Shown piece after piece: positions 41,681 to 52,994 of a stretch of 64,000 bases of DNA (positions are counted from its first letter, which is position 1; every line of letters begins with the position of its first letter). Position numbers and translations under genes: made by a program. This DNA is from Bedellia somnulentella (taxonomy: Eukaryota; Arthropoda; Insecta; Lepidoptera; Bedelliidae), in NCBI GenBank assembly GCA_963576735.1, contig OY755181.1, positions 5,766,001 to 5,830,000 on the forward strand, read 5' to 3'. The notes beneath the pieces were generated by a model, which was not told the origin of the DNA, ran no database searches, and saw only the letters and a program-made list of their open reading frames with translations.

Positions 41681-42624
41681 GAATAATACAGAAAAGTCAA
41701 TTTTTTACAAGTGGATTAAATACGTCAGTTTTCAATGCATTTATAATTCTAAATCGGGAACTACTAAATTGTTTTTTCAAGCTTTAACTTATAAGGATTA
41801 GTTATAACTATTTAAATTAGGTTGAGTTAAGCACGCTGATAGTAGAAAATAAATTCTATTAAATTTACATAGAAATCTTTTTTGCCTATTTTCGAACGGT
41901 TTTTATTTTTTTATGCTTTACAGTTTACACAATGTGGTCCCTGCTGAGCCTCCTACTCAAAATTAAGTCAGAAACTTACAAAGAACATAGTCTTCAATTC
42001 CATAATTTGAACAAAGGCAATATTAGAATGCTGATTCTAAAACAAACCTTGATCCATTAAGTTAAAGTGCATTTTGTTCGTAAAGAATGCAGTTTAATTT
42101 AAAACCACAGTTCACGTTAGTGTCTCAAGGGATTCCCCTCAAATTGGATTGCTTTTCTACAAGTTTTAGATTTGCATAGGAACGAGGAACGTTACCCCCC
42201 TCGGTTAGCTTTTCATTATCTTTGTTTTACGGATGATTTCTGGAGGTTATTTCGTTGGAAATGTTGAAATAATACTTACTACACAAATAAAGTAAAAAAT
42301 ATGGTTACATTTTGAAGAACTGCTCTACAAAACTTTTAAAGAAATCGAAATCTCGAGAAAAATTCTGATTTGCAACAATTCATTTCTTGCTAAAATATTT
42401 ATGTAAGTATTTACTGAGTGAAATTGTGCTATATAATAATATATACATATGTTACTTAAAATCGCAACAGGTGCGCATGGTTTTGAAGTTTGGGACAAAA
42501 CATTCAATATTTAATTTTGTATAAAGTAAAAAGATATATTGTGACTCTCAAATTTACATAAAATGAACATATTCTTCACTCAAAACACAAAAATGCAGAC
42601 GTCTGAGGTATTAAGAAAAAAAGA
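41681..42624. other. AT-rich, nothing recognised
   Basis: A single kappa-B-like GGGATTCCCC is at 42129-42138. No gene or repeat identified. Confidence 0.35.
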
Positions 42625-42685
42625 GCATGTATGAAAATATTGATGTAAACGAAGCAAGAGGGGTTTTTGAGGATCTTACACACCA
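42625..42685 (+). mobile_element. Family L LINE fragment
   Basis: AGAGCATGTATGAAAATATTG, then GATGTAAACGAAGCAAGAG and GAGGATCTTAC, as in the L C-terminus. It abuts a T copy. Confidence 0.6.
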
Positions 42686-42800
42686 CATATGACTTTAGAA
42701 AAGCCACATTGGTGTAGGCCTGACTCGGGGATCGAACCGACGCATACCTGTTTCACATGTACTTACCACTAAGCTATGTTGATGGTTCACCTATCTTAAA
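42686..42800 (-). mobile_element. Family T SINE head
   Basis: Minus strand: box A-like region near 42765-42785 and GGTTCGATCCCCGAG box B near 42733, then GCCTACACCAATGTGGC as in T. Only the tRNA-like head and first body bases remain. Confidence 0.7.
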
Positions 42801-43235
42801 AACCCGGCCAAGAACAAGTCTTACTTGCGCTTCAAAAACATACACTTATGTCTTCAAATAACATTGTCAGACCTAAAATATGTTCTATAAGCTGCAAGTA
42901 CAATTGGGGTTCAATTTCCATTCCCCGCTACAAATCTTGACCTTTTAAGAAATTTTCAGTTTCTCAATAAGAAATGTTCAATGCAGTGCAAACATTGTAT
43001 CAAACACAATATGTCGCCATACTACCTAATTCAAACGGCTCCGAACAGTGACGTGAGCCATGTTGCGGGTAGAGCGGGAAACCGGTGCACGCGCGGACTC
43101 GGGTCGAGCGCAATTTGTACAACTTTCAGCAGTTACCGTAACGTGGCGAGATTGCTAAGCGGACGTGTTCCCTTTGCAGTTTTGACTCAGCTTTCATATT
43201 TTGCACAAATATTTTTTAGTTATTCTTTACGTTTT
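42801..43235. other. CpG-rich patch, possible promoter or exon
   Basis: 43040-43170 has many CpG dinucleotides (CACGCGCGGACTCGGGTCGAGCG, for example) in an AT-rich region. An 85-codon ATG frame (42981-43238) crosses it, but the codons show no motif and the frame runs into an S tail. It could be the first exon or promoter of an unseen gene. Confidence 0.3.
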
Positions 43236-43242
43236 TAAAATA

Positions 43243-43501
43243 CATACATACATACATACATATACTCACGGCTGTAAATCCCTAAAAGGGGTAGCCAGAG
43301 CTAAGGAATTAGAAATTCCTCAGCCACTTTTGGAAATGATATTGGGGAAAAGATGGTAAAAATAAAGGTTGTTGGTGATGGGTCTCCAACCGCATCGCCC
43401 AAAAATCCCTTAAAAGCCTACTTAAATACCGTTAGTCGCCTCTTACGTACACCCACCGGAAGAAATGGGGTAGTGCTATTCTAAGCCGACACTACACAGC
43501 A
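43243..43501 (-). mobile_element. Family S element, full length, 7 bp target duplication
   Basis: (CATA)n tail and the complete CCGGTGGGTGTACG-type body, with one six-base insertion near 43420. TAAAATA is at 43236-43242 and 43502-43508. Confidence 0.9.
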
Positions 43502-43677
43502 TAAAATATAGTACTATTAAAATAAAGTAGAGAAATAAAACCTTTTGTTAACTTTTCTTACAACTTTGATCCAAAAAGTAAATCAGAGATTGATATAGGT
43601 CAGATACTCTAACATACATAAACGTATACTATCAATCATAGCAAGTCCCGTACTCATCACCAATTCAAAGGAGTTAC

Positions 43678-43745
43678 TAATAAATAAAGAATAAATAAAG
43701 GAAAGAAAAATTACGACACAGGCGGGAATCGAACCCGGAGTCGAA
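43678..43745 (-). mobile_element. family U SINE fragment
   Basis: Minus-strand copy of the box B end and first body bases (reverse of GGTTCGATTCCCGCCTGTGTCG, then the T/A-rich body). Confidence 0.7.
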
Positions 43746-44459
43746 AAGAGTTACCCTTAAATATTACTTAGAAATAAAAAATGAGATCCAAAGACCTAAA
43801 ATAAATAACAAATATAAAGGCCATATTATCTACTCAGACAAAGGTACGACAAAATTGATATATTTCGATACGAAAAATCCCACAAGCATCATATTCACAT
43901 TTTAATCATGCCAAAATTATCTAATATATAATGTATATTGAATATGCTGGCTTCATCTACAATTTACAATAACTATAAGTGCGTGTAGTAATAACAAAAT
44001 CTTGAGGAAAGCTTTCGAATTTCAGTATTATATTGAAGTAAATCGTCCTACTCAATATTTATCGGTGTCAAAAGGGTCCATAATCTGAATATATTGAAAA
44101 CATCGGATTCTTTACTGTGAAAGATATTGTGCCAAATCCGGTAATGGGCAATCCTTGTATTGATTTATTGGGAGCAATTTCTATCAGATTTTCCGTAAGG
44201 AAATTGCTTTTTGCCTCTACCTTTCAAGACCCGCGTTACTTTTAAACAAGCTTTTTTGTGGTAAATATAAATCATTGTTTCACAATTTGGACTTCAACTG
44301 AAAGGGCAAAGCTTTTTTTTAGACTAAACAAACATATATGACGTTAATGATATTATAAGTTAGGTCACATATTTCTTTTCGATTAAAGGTATTTTAGATA
44401 ATTTAGTGTATTATTATATAGCACCAACCCATTTCTTTTTCTATCCATAATTGTGATTT
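43746..44459. other. AT-rich, nothing recognised
   Basis: No gene or repeat identified. Confidence 0.35.
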
Positions 44460-44560
44460 TTTTTCCTCACTTAATTATAAAAAGTGGCTGAGGAACCTCA
44501 AAATTTAAGAGCTTTCGCTACCTTTTTTGGAATGTATGGTCGTGAGTATACGTATGTCAG
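44460..44560 (+). mobile_element. Family S element, 3' fragment
   Basis: AAAGTGGCTGAGGAACCTC, GCTTTCGCTACCTTTTTTGGAATGTATGGTCGTGAGTATACG, the end of S with a weakened hairpin. Confidence 0.65.
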
Positions 44561-44633
44561 ACAGGTCGACTACTTTGCGAAGTTCATGAGAAGCCAATGT
44601 ATGAGGGCAGTTAGCACAGGACCTGCCATAGTA

Positions 44634-45006
44634 CGTAACTAGTAACGACGTGATAGCTCAATGGGTAGAACACCGATTATCGTGCAAACGACTAGTGTTC
44701 AAATCCCGGGTTGGGCCTTCACCAATTTGTCTTTTCTAAAGACATATGTGTGGTTAATTTATCATGGTTGTTAACGGTGAGGGAAAACATCGTGAGGAAA
44801 CCCACATGGCTGAGTTGTACTTAGTCATGTGACAGTGTATTCGTACAAAACGGCGATAGGCCTGCCCCCTATCAAGTGAGTACACTGTCCACGCAAAACG
44901 TGGGTACTCTGAACACCGGGTGACAAAGTCACGCGATGTTCAGAAGTATTAGTACCTCTGCCAATCCCTTCGGGGATATTCGGCGTGAACGTTTATGTTT
45001 ATGATA
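44634..45006 (+). mobile_element. Family T SINE, full length, 11 bp target duplication
   Basis: Defines T. The tRNA-like head has a box A region near GATAGCTCAATGGGTAG and a box B region GTGTTCAAATCCC. The body starts CCTTCACCAATTTGTC and carries GGCCTGCCCCCTATC, then the covarying stem TACTCTGAACA/TGTTCAGAAGTA. The 3' hairpin CCAATCCC-TTCG-GGGATATTCGG is followed by the GTGAACG tail. CTGCCATAGTA is at 44623-44633 and 45007-45017. Confidence 0.94.
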
Positions 45007-45017
45007 CTGCCATAGTA

Positions 45018-45954
45018 GCGATTTTTGGGAGTGAGTATATGTATGCATGTATGTATGTTCCTATCCAGTAATAAATAAATCAATCAAAGTTAATACATAA
45101 TTCAATTTAATTTAAGGAATTCATATCCACTCATATCTTTTTGTTGGGTATCACCATTATCATATCTATCCCATATTATGTCGCTTTTAATATCAAGGTG
45201 TGACTACAAATATGTGTTATAATGTAACTAACAATTTATGCCTGGGTGTCAGTTTCAATAATCGTAACATATGTTCCGTACGCGCTACTCATTTTAATGG
45301 CTAATTTGGCACGCTTGGGGACATTTGGGCAATTTACTGAATGGCGCAATAAACTTATTCTGTTTTGAAATAAAAGCTCTTATTTGTACTGATATTCAAA
45401 ATTCAAATATTTTATTTCTTTATTATTTTTTTTCTTTGCCTCTTTTCCTCTTTGAATCAAAGCAATATGTTATACTGAAGTTCTAGCTACACCTTTACGA
45501 ATTTATAGCCTAAAGTATAGGTAGGTACTTAAGCTATTCAATTTTCTTATTAGCAAAAAACAAAAACATTAGAATTAATGTCACATTTGAATAATTACTT
45601 ACAAGTAAGACTGAAATAAAACTTTTTCGACCTATTAAAGTATTGAAAAAAAAACCTTATCTCTAAAATTTTGCGGACCATTAATTGACTCTCTCTTGAA
45701 GTAACACGAAACATTAGAATCTTACACAAAACTACAAAATAAAGTGAATTATCTAAGTTAACAAATAAAATGTACAGTTAATTAATCTCAATTCAACTAG
45801 TTTGCAATTAATTATTTAAATGCGAGATCGCAACTAGTTTTAATTACGTAGCTACACATGCTAAAGTTGTGTCCGAACCGAACTAAGTAAGGCTGAGGGC
45901 ACACCAACATCTAAATTCGATTTATTAAATAAGTAAAATATATTATGTAATTTG
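45018..45954. other. no supported gene
   Basis: AT-rich. 45280-45350 and 45800-45900 are slightly richer in homeodomain-like TAAT motifs. This is not enough to call regulatory elements. Confidence 0.3.
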
Positions 45955-46190
45955 CTGTGTAGTGTCGGCTTAGAATAGCACTACCCCATTTCTTCCGGAG
46001 GGTGTACGTAAGAGGCGACTAACGGTATTGGGGCTTTTAGGGGTTTTATGGGCGATGAGGTTGGAGACCCATCACCAACAATCTTTTCCTTACTTAATTT
46101 TCCAAATGTGTCTGAGTAATTTCTAATTCCTTAGCTATGGATACTCCGTCTAGGGATTTATAGCCGTGAGTATATGTTTATGTGTTAAAA
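45955..46190 (+). mobile_element. Family S element, near full length
   Basis: GCTGTGTAGTGTCGG to GTGAGTATATGTTTATG, missing the AACCTTTATTTTACC segment. No clear target duplication. Confidence 0.85.
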
Positions 46191-46325
46191 ATAATATTTG
46201 ACAATCACTGATCTTGGTATCTTGGCTTAGAAAAGTCTCTTCTTTTGTTCTGCATTTGCCATACAATCAAACTAGTGGCTGGCGATGCGATAAGCATCTA
46301 TTGACCAATGAGTCCTTGTCCTTAT

Positions 46326-46590
46326 ATCTCGTACATTCATACATATACTCACGGCTATAAATCCTAAATAAAGGTATTCATCGTATAAGCATTGGAAATA
46401 CGCAAGTCATTTTTAGAACTTTTGAGGGTAGTAAATAAATTGTAAAATAAAGAATTGTTGGGAAGGAGTCTCCATCCACATCACAAAAGAACATTTAAAT
46501 AGCTCTTAATCTCAGTGTCGTGTCTCAAGACAGCCCTTTTCTTCCTGCGAGTTCTTTCTTCGTGATGTTTTAAGCCGACACACTACACAG
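46326..46590 (-). mobile_element. Family S element, diverged
   Basis: CATTCATACATATACTCACGGC tail to TAAGCCGACACACTACACAGCC. Many substitutions in the centre. Confidence 0.75.
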
Positions 46591-46639
46591 CCAATTTATA
46601 TGTGATGATGTTTTGGATTGCACTGGATAGATTTCCTAT

Positions 46640-46745
46640 GAGGTGGACCGATGACTTAGTAAAGAGACAATGGATTGTCATTGGACCAGTGTCCTTGTAG
46701 TGATCGTTGTGAGAGGCCTATGTCCAGCAGCGGACGATTATTATT
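46640..46745 (+). mobile_element. LINE 3' end related to 27415-27515
   Basis: AGGTGGACCGATGACTTAG and GTGAGAGGCCTATGTCCAGCAG are the same C-terminal region, here with frameshifts and no GAT tail. Confidence 0.65.
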
Positions 46746-46904
46746 TGTTGAAATTTCTCAGATTGTGGTGTAAATACGTGTATCTGAAGCGTTGACAAAC
46801 TTAATTCTATATTTTTCATACTTACATACATATATTATTCTTATATTGTATACACGCACAGCATAAATTGCAAAACATGGTAACCAAAGATTCGGAATTT
46901 TCGA

Positions 46905-47050
46905 AAAAATCGTAAAACAAAGGTTTTTGGGGATGGGTAACCAACCGCATCGCCCAAAAATCACCTTAATAACCCCAACACCCTTAGCCGCCCTTTCGAA
47001 CACACACGGAAAGAAATGGGGTAGTGCTATTCTAAGCCAACACAACATAG
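46905..47050 (-). mobile_element. Family S element, 5' portion
   Basis: AACAAAGGTTTTTGGGGATGGG to CTAAGCCAACACAACATAG. The tail side is missing. It lies directly beside a T fragment. Confidence 0.8.
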
Positions 47051-47059
47051 AATTTTTCA

Positions 47060-47180
47060 AACACTTCAAACTCAAACTTTCACGTCGAATACCCCCGAAG
47101 GTGTTGGCAGAGGTACTAATACTTCTAAACATCACGTGACATTGTCACCCGGTGTTCAGAGTACCCACGTTTTAGAATAT
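47060..47180 (-). mobile_element. Family T SINE, 3' fragment
   Basis: CTTTCACGTCGAATACCCCCGAAGG hairpin, ACTTCTAAACATCACGTGAC and GTGTTCAGAGTACCCACG, then unrelated sequence. Confidence 0.8.
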
Positions 47181-47659
47181 TTCAATTCTATAAATAATCT
47201 AAAACTATAAATAATCATAATATTTACTTTCTTATTAAACATAACTTGACCTCAAAAACAATACCAATTGCTTTGGAGGATCTTAAAGAAACATCATTTC
47301 GTTTCACAAATATCAACTCCAGAATCTTATACTATTGCAGATATCTTATACAGTTATTCACTTTTGTACACCAGGACTTAGCGTCTCATTCATTAAATAA
47401 AAGAACACAGCGGTCAATATATTATTCTTCGATTCTGGATTCATGAATGATTAGTGGCAATCAGTTAATGATATTGCGTACATTTTTGCTACTAAAACTG
47501 GGAACCGTCTCTATGTTAAATTTGCATTTAGTTTACAATTTAAAAATACTTTCTTACTTTTGAGGAAGCCCACATGACTAACTTAAAATTAACAATGTGG
47601 GTTTCTTCGCGATTCAGCATATTTTTTTATAAATCAACATTCAAAATGATGTATTTTAC
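47181..47659. other. no supported gene
   Basis: AT-rich. A GAAGCCCACAT and ATGTGGGTTTCTTC inverted pair at about 47565-47610 may come from T mid sequence. Confidence 0.35.
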
Positions 47660-47765
47660 ATACTTATACTCACGGCCATAAATCCCAAAAAGGGGTAGCC
47701 AGAGCTTTGGAGTTAGTGGGGAGAAAAGAGGAGTAAAGATGCTAGAAATAAAGTATTGAGTAAGT
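47660..47765 (-). mobile_element. Family S element, 3' portion
   Basis: ACTTATACTCACGGCCATAAATCCC, the hairpin, GCCAGAGCTTTGG and GTGGGGAGAAAAGAG, then the copy is lost. Confidence 0.7.
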
Positions 47766-48332
47766 ATGTATTTTACATGCTAAATTATACCAGTGACAAC
47801 TTTACAGTTAACAACGATTCTCCAAATTTATCGATTGTGAAATTGAGAAACTATTTAATATACTCGTTTTCGTTCGCGGAACGTAAGAATTTTCGTGCAA
47901 ACCTGACTTCATTAATTTATAAGGCGTAATCATCTTAAATAATTATAATGTCATGACAAAAAAGTAGGAGTAGAAAAATTACGGCTCATCTTTTCAATAG
48001 AGCATACATTTTCTAAGATAATTAATTTAAAGTAAGAAAACTAACCCAAGAAACGCAAAATGACAAACCAAGGACCCAGATACAATACCGTTATTCCTCA
48101 AATCTAAACGAAGTTATTCCAAAGGGTCTTATCAAACAAACAGTTAGAACTCAATTAGATGCCAACAAATACAATTACTGCAAGTCAACATGGCCGCCGT
48201 CAAACGGGTCTCATTAATTGTTAACGACCCATTAATACCGACGTCTTTCTTTATGAGGCGGTGGAATAAAGACGCAGACTACCGTTGTATGTTGATTTTG
48301 GAGGGAATTGTTTAAATTTACTGAGATTTGTA
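47766..48332. other. no supported gene
   Basis: 48175-48260 has higher complexity (ATGGCCGCCGTC, GACCCATTAATACCGACG). It is a possible conserved non-coding piece, unsupported here. Confidence 0.3.
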
Positions 48333-48572
48333 CATACATACATACTCACGACCATAAATCCCAAAAAGGATTAGTCAGAGTTTCAGAGCTAATAGCTCCT
48401 CCGCCACATTTGGAAGTTGATTGGGGAGAAGATGGTAGTAATTAAGTATCATTGGTGATGAATCTCCAACCGCATCGCCAAAAAACCACTTATAAGCCCC
48501 ATACCGTTAGTCGCCTTTTACGGCACCCGTGCGTAGAATGGGGTAGTGACAATCTAAGCCGGAACTACACCC
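48333..48572 (-). mobile_element. Family S element, near full length
   Basis: CATACATACTCACGACC tail to CTAAGCCGGAACTACACCC. CACCCGTGCGTAG places it with the CCCACGGGTGTCG subtype. Confidence 0.85.
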
Positions 48573-48816
48573 ACACATTTTGGTAAGTTTTCGTGTAATA
48601 CTTTTACACATTTGGACTGCGCATGTGAAATGCATAGCGCATTATGGAGAAAAAATTAAAAAAAAATCTAACGATTTATCCTCCAACACACTCGGTTTGC
48701 ACTTTTTCACAACTGTTGCGTTTGGTTTCATGCTTTGATTTCATGTTCTCATCTGCCTAAACTGTTCACATGTGCTAAGGAGTCGTCTACACCTACGTAG
48801 TAGTATTATGTCTGTA

Positions 48817-48868
48817 TATGGCTACCCCTTTTTGCGAATTATAGCCGTGAGTATATGAGTATGTATAT
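48817..48868 (+). mobile_element. Family S element, 3' hairpin and tail
   Basis: TGGCTACCCCTTTTTGCG, AATTATAGCCGTGAGTATATGAG. Only the last 45 bases of S remain. Confidence 0.75.
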
Positions 48869-49487
48869 TCGTATATTTAAATATAAAAGTTAACTGCCTA
48901 GGCTAACTAAACTTAGATTCCCCGATGTTTTAACTTTGAAAGTAAAGCAGAGAATAAATAAATCAATACATGTTTGCAATTTGTCTTCAGACCTTTTATC
49001 ATCAAATACAGCATACGTGAATGTATATTTATAAAAATTGGCTAAGTTTAACTGAATTCTTTTAAACCTGTTTATTTAACATTGTTGTATAACTACAGTT
49101 GTATAACATAATCAATAATCAATCTTTTCAGAAATAAATTGCGGTGACATACAGACAGACAAACAAGACAAAACCATAAAGTTATCCCTGCTTTGCCATC
49201 CGACTATGAAACCTTGAAAACGAATACTCGGCAACAGCGTACAAAACAATAATCCAAATCCGTACAGTCACGATCACACGCGCCTATCTCGCACCAATAT
49301 CGCTTAGTAGACAAATTGCGACAACACGTTGCGCCGCTCGACACTTGATGCTCCTGCATTTATGAGATGCTCGCGGTGCGTCTGTTACATTTGATGCAGA
49401 TATTTTCTTTATGAAAATAAGTAAAACCCATGGTAGTATTTTTTTTAGTTTAGTAAAGAAGTATATTCAGACTTACTTACCTATACT
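48869..49487. other. AT-rich with a CpG-rich patch at 49255-49400
   Basis: The patch contains GATCACACGCGCC, TTGCGCCGCTCGAC and GCTCGCGGTGCG. No supported reading frame. Possible promoter or exon of an unseen gene. Confidence 0.3.
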
Positions 49488-49565
49488 AACGTCCATTATA
49501 CTCACTTGGGTAGGCAGATATTATCGATCGCCAATTGGCACGATCCTGATAAATCCATATCATTG
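49488..49565 (-). mobile_element. Family L LINE 3' end, short
   Basis: CTCACTTGGGTAGGCAGATATTATCGATCGCC and CACGATCCTGATAAATCC match the L C-terminal codons. The 148-codon open frame at 49411-49857 runs across this repeat and is not a gene. Confidence 0.7.
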
Positions 49566-49887
49566 TATTGTATATGTTTTTTTTACTATTCGGAATTGTT
49601 TTATTTTAAAAGTATTTTTATTCATCACAATAAAAAATAAAAACAAAACCGGATTAGATAAAAAAAATCTTTACGGGAAGACCACCAAAAGTATAATGCG
49701 GACTGCGCCAAGATTTCGGGAAAAAAGTTGGCAAGTCGGGAATCGCAGCCAACTCGACGATGGGCGACAGGTGCGGTTTATGGTCAACGACGCAACTTAC
49801 ACTTTTTTCTGCGACTGTCCTCCCCTTCGGTTAGACTACGAAAAGTTTTTGAAATAATTCAAAATTTTCTGAAAAGTGTGCCCTTAT

Positions 49888-50231
49888 AACGACGACGTGA
49901 TAGCTCAATGGGTAGAACACCGGTTATCGTGCAAACGACTAGTGTTCAAATCCCGGTGTGGGCCTACACCAATTTGTCTTTTCTAAAGACATATGTGTGG
50001 TTAATTTATCATGGTTGTTAACGGTGAGGGAAAACATCGTGAGGAAACTCACATAGCTGAGTTGTACTTAGTCATGTGACAGTGTATTTGTACAAAACGG
50101 CGATAGGCCTGCCCCCTATCACGTGAGTACACTGTCCATGCAAAACGTGGCTACTCTGAACACCAGGTGAAAAAGTCACAACACAACTCTGCCAACCCCT
50201 TCGGGGATATTCGGCGTGAACGTTTATGTTA
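49888..50231 (+). mobile_element. Family T SINE, near full length, 11 bp target duplication
   Basis: Head AACGACGACGTGATAGCTC to the 3' hairpin with the CTTCGG loop and TTTATGTTA tail. TGTGCCCTTAT is at 49877-49887 and 50232-50242. Part of the covarying stem is deleted (after GTCACAACACAAC). Confidence 0.95.
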
Positions 50232-50242
50232 TGTGCCCTTAT

Positions 50243-50629
50243 CTTATAAGTGATTGTTATTATATTTTGTGTTAAATTTAGTTAAGGTAGTTGAAACGAA
50301 CTTATTATAAAAACTAAAATAGTCATAAAAATATGGTCAAACTTAATTTTATTTTCTTACTAGCGTCTTCTATTCCCATTGGTATAGTTAGAAACTTCTA
50401 ATGTACTTATTGTAAAAAATTACTTCTAATTTACTTATCTATAATTACGGCTATAATCTCAAAAAGACGTTATCAAAAGTTTGCCGGGGATAGAAGCAGG
50501 AACAAAGGATCGTTAGTTCAAAGATAAAAATAATTTCGGGGAATATTTAAATACTTACATATTTTAAATTGACGAAAAGTGAAAAAGCACAAGAACTATA
50601 ATAAATTATACACCTCAAAACATAATAAA
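50243..50629. other. AT-rich, nothing recognised
   Basis: A short L-like patch is near 50370-50400. No gene identified. Confidence 0.35.
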
Positions 50630-50815
50630 TATCAAGTCTAAATCCAAAAAAGGGCAGCAAGAGCTTCAAATTTAGGAATTCCTCAGCTGAGATGGGGCTT
50701 CAGCCGCACCACACAACAATCACTTATAAAGCCTAGGACTAGTTCTTATAAAGCTCCAATATCCTTGGGGAGTGGGGACTAAAGATATTCTAAGCTGACC
50801 AAACACTGTAAAACA
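50630..50815 (-). mobile_element. Family S element, degraded
   Basis: AAATCCAAAAAAGGGCAGCAAGAGC to TTCTAAGCTGACCAAACACTG, with the centre deleted. Confidence 0.6.
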
Positions 50816-51226
50816 AAAAATATGAGTCATTTTCCCAAGTTCAAAGTTTCAGTGATCTCACCTAGCAGAAGTTGTCTCCTTGTTTCCAAACACAAATGAG
50901 TAAAAGTTGTTGGTAATACGAAAATAATGCGATTTGGAAAGAATACTTCGGAACAGGCGACGTGATATGAAAGACAGATCATTAAACGACAATATAATTT
51001 AGCTTCAAACATTTGGCGAATATTATTCTCGGGACAGCTATTTTTATCTCGATATCAATCCCCCCCATCGCCTCGATATTTGGTCAAGCTGTTTCAAAGA
51101 TGAGCTGAAACAAACATACAAACTAAAATTACTATTCATCCATATAAATTAAGAAAAAAGCTGGTATTTTAATAATACAAACTACACTGCTATTTACGTT
51201 GGTGAACTTAGGTAGGAGTAAATTAT
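50816..51226. other. AT-rich, nothing recognised
   Basis: No gene or repeat identified. Confidence 0.35.
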
Positions 51227-51233
51227 ATTTTAT

Positions 51234-51483
51234 ACATACATACATACATACTCTCACGGCTATAAATCCCTAAAAGGGGTAGCCAGAGCTAAGGAATTAG
51301 AAATTCCCCAGCCACTTTTGGAAAGTTGAGTGGGGTAAAGATGGTGAAATAAAGGTTGTTGGTGATGGGTCTCCAACCGCATCGCCCAAAAATCCCTTAA
51401 TAGCCCCAATACCGTTAGTCGCCTCTTACGTACACCCACCGGAAGAAATGGGGTAGTGCTATGCTAAGCCGACACTACACATC
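51234..51483 (-). mobile_element. Family S element, full length, 7 bp target duplication
   Basis: Complete CCGGTGGGTGTACG-type copy. ATTTTAT is at 51227-51233 and 51484-51490. Confidence 0.92.
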
Positions 51484-51490
51484 ATTTTAT

Positions 51491-52431
51491 CTACATTGGT
51501 TTTTTACTGATAATATCTAACAGATATTATTTAAGGTATGTTAAATTTTATCAGAATTTCGGTATCAATTTCATTTATAAAACTGTGGTCAAAGAGTTGT
51601 AATGTCTCATTAGAACTGACATGACATCGGTATTAATAATGGTTTTAGATATATAAACGCGAAATAATAGAGCAGATGCTCGTAGTGATTGCTTTGTTTT
51701 TTGTTGTTGTATAGTCCTCACTAAGTACAAAATAATCCTTAGTAATAAACAGATAGTCCTCACCAAGTACAAAATATTCATGTCTCAGTTAAGAATAGCA
51801 TCAACTTACTTTTTGTTAGTGTTGTGAGATGCGATTTATATGTCGTGTATAAGAAAACTGTTACCTATAATTACATACATATATTTTAACCACGTGGTAA
51901 GGGGAAGTGGTTTTATGCATTTCTTATCATTTAAATGTTCATTGAGGCTATAATTCCTCATTTTCCAAACTGAAAAAGAGAAAGGATGGAAGATTGTCGT
52001 AAAAAGGAATACAAAAATTTAAAAAACGAGTGCTAATAATCTTTATGTATTTTTTAAAAAACTTGTATACTAGATAATTTATAAAAAAAATATCAAATTA
52101 TGGAACTCTATTTATAAATACGTTGATACAAATTTTAAAAAGTTACTTCGCTGAATTCCGCTAAATATTACACAGACCTGCAAATTTTAACTTTTATTTT
52201 CCCCTTTTGGATTTGAATGCTGATCTTGGGGTATTTTGGTGCGTAGATTACGAATATGTACTTGGTTTTTTTCTATCGCCCTCAGTTTTTTGAAAAATCC
52301 CTACTTTGTAAAATTGAAAAAAAACACGACTTTATTTGAGTATTTATTTTTTATTACAATTAAGAAACAATTACACGACTTTAAAACATTAAAAATATAT
52401 TTGGGGGACAATAAAAAAATAAATAAAAATA
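51491..52431. other. AT-rich, nothing recognised
   Basis: AGTCCTCAC(T/C)(A)AGTACAAAATA occurs twice near 51714-51775 as a short direct repeat about 50 bp apart. No gene identified. Confidence 0.4.
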
Positions 52432-52994
52432 TCAAATACTTTTGTGGTATCTTGCTTTTTTTTCACTGAAGCTCCGATTGTGAGATTTTCGCTTGAAATT
52501 GCGACTTGCATCATCTCGCTTTAACAGCCAACAATAGTCTATGCCATCATTGTTTTATTCCACTTTCCCTGATAGCGACGTTCCATCTCCTTCAAATCCT
52601 GGTGAAATCTTTCGCCTTGCTCTTCACTTACAGCTCCCAAGTTATCAGGAAAGTAGTTCAAATGTGAATTAAGGAAATGAAGTTTAATGCTCATCGAACA
52701 TCCCATTTTTCCGTAATTTTCAATCATTTTCTCCACAATTTCTTCATAATTTGGGCTTTTGTGGTTTCCTAGGAAATGTCTTACTACTTCCTTAAAAGAT
52801 TTCCAGGCTTCTAACTCAATTTCACTCAATTTTTCATCGAAAGCTGTATCTTTCATCAATTTTCTTATGTCCAGACCAACGAATATACCTTCTTTCAGTT
52901 TAGCTTCAGAGAGAGACGGAAATATTTGGTGTAGATATTTAAAACCTTCTCCTTCTTTGTTTAGCGCCTTTACAAATTGTTTTATCATCCCCAC
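52432..52994 (-). pseudogene. transposon-type protein of unknown mechanism, frameshifted
   Basis: From 52994 the frame reads MGMIKQFVKALNKEG, then KLKEGIFVGLDIRKLM, and LNSHLNYFPDNLG plus SEEQGERFHQDLKEME with RRYQGKWN. A TAG at 52539-52541 stops it. Shifting past two bases (52540-52541) restores a frame reading DYCWLLKRDD to a TGA at 52432, so a 2 bp insertion broke the gene. I know this SEEQGERFHQD protein from many arthropod gene predictions where it behaves as a repetitive, probably transposon-borne gene. Its enzymatic role is unknown to me. The upstream part is missing. Confidence 0.7.

Noticed and set aside
42129..42138. kappa-B-like site GGGATTCCCC
   Set aside because: A single match with no gene nearby is expected by chance in 64 kb.
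46758..47135. 125-codon minus-strand frame
   Set aside because: It reads through part of an S and a T SINE in one frame. The amino acids are repeat-derived.
49411..49857. 148-codon open frame
   Set aside because: The first half runs antisense through an L LINE end and the second half shows no motif. An open frame by chance is the likelier reading.
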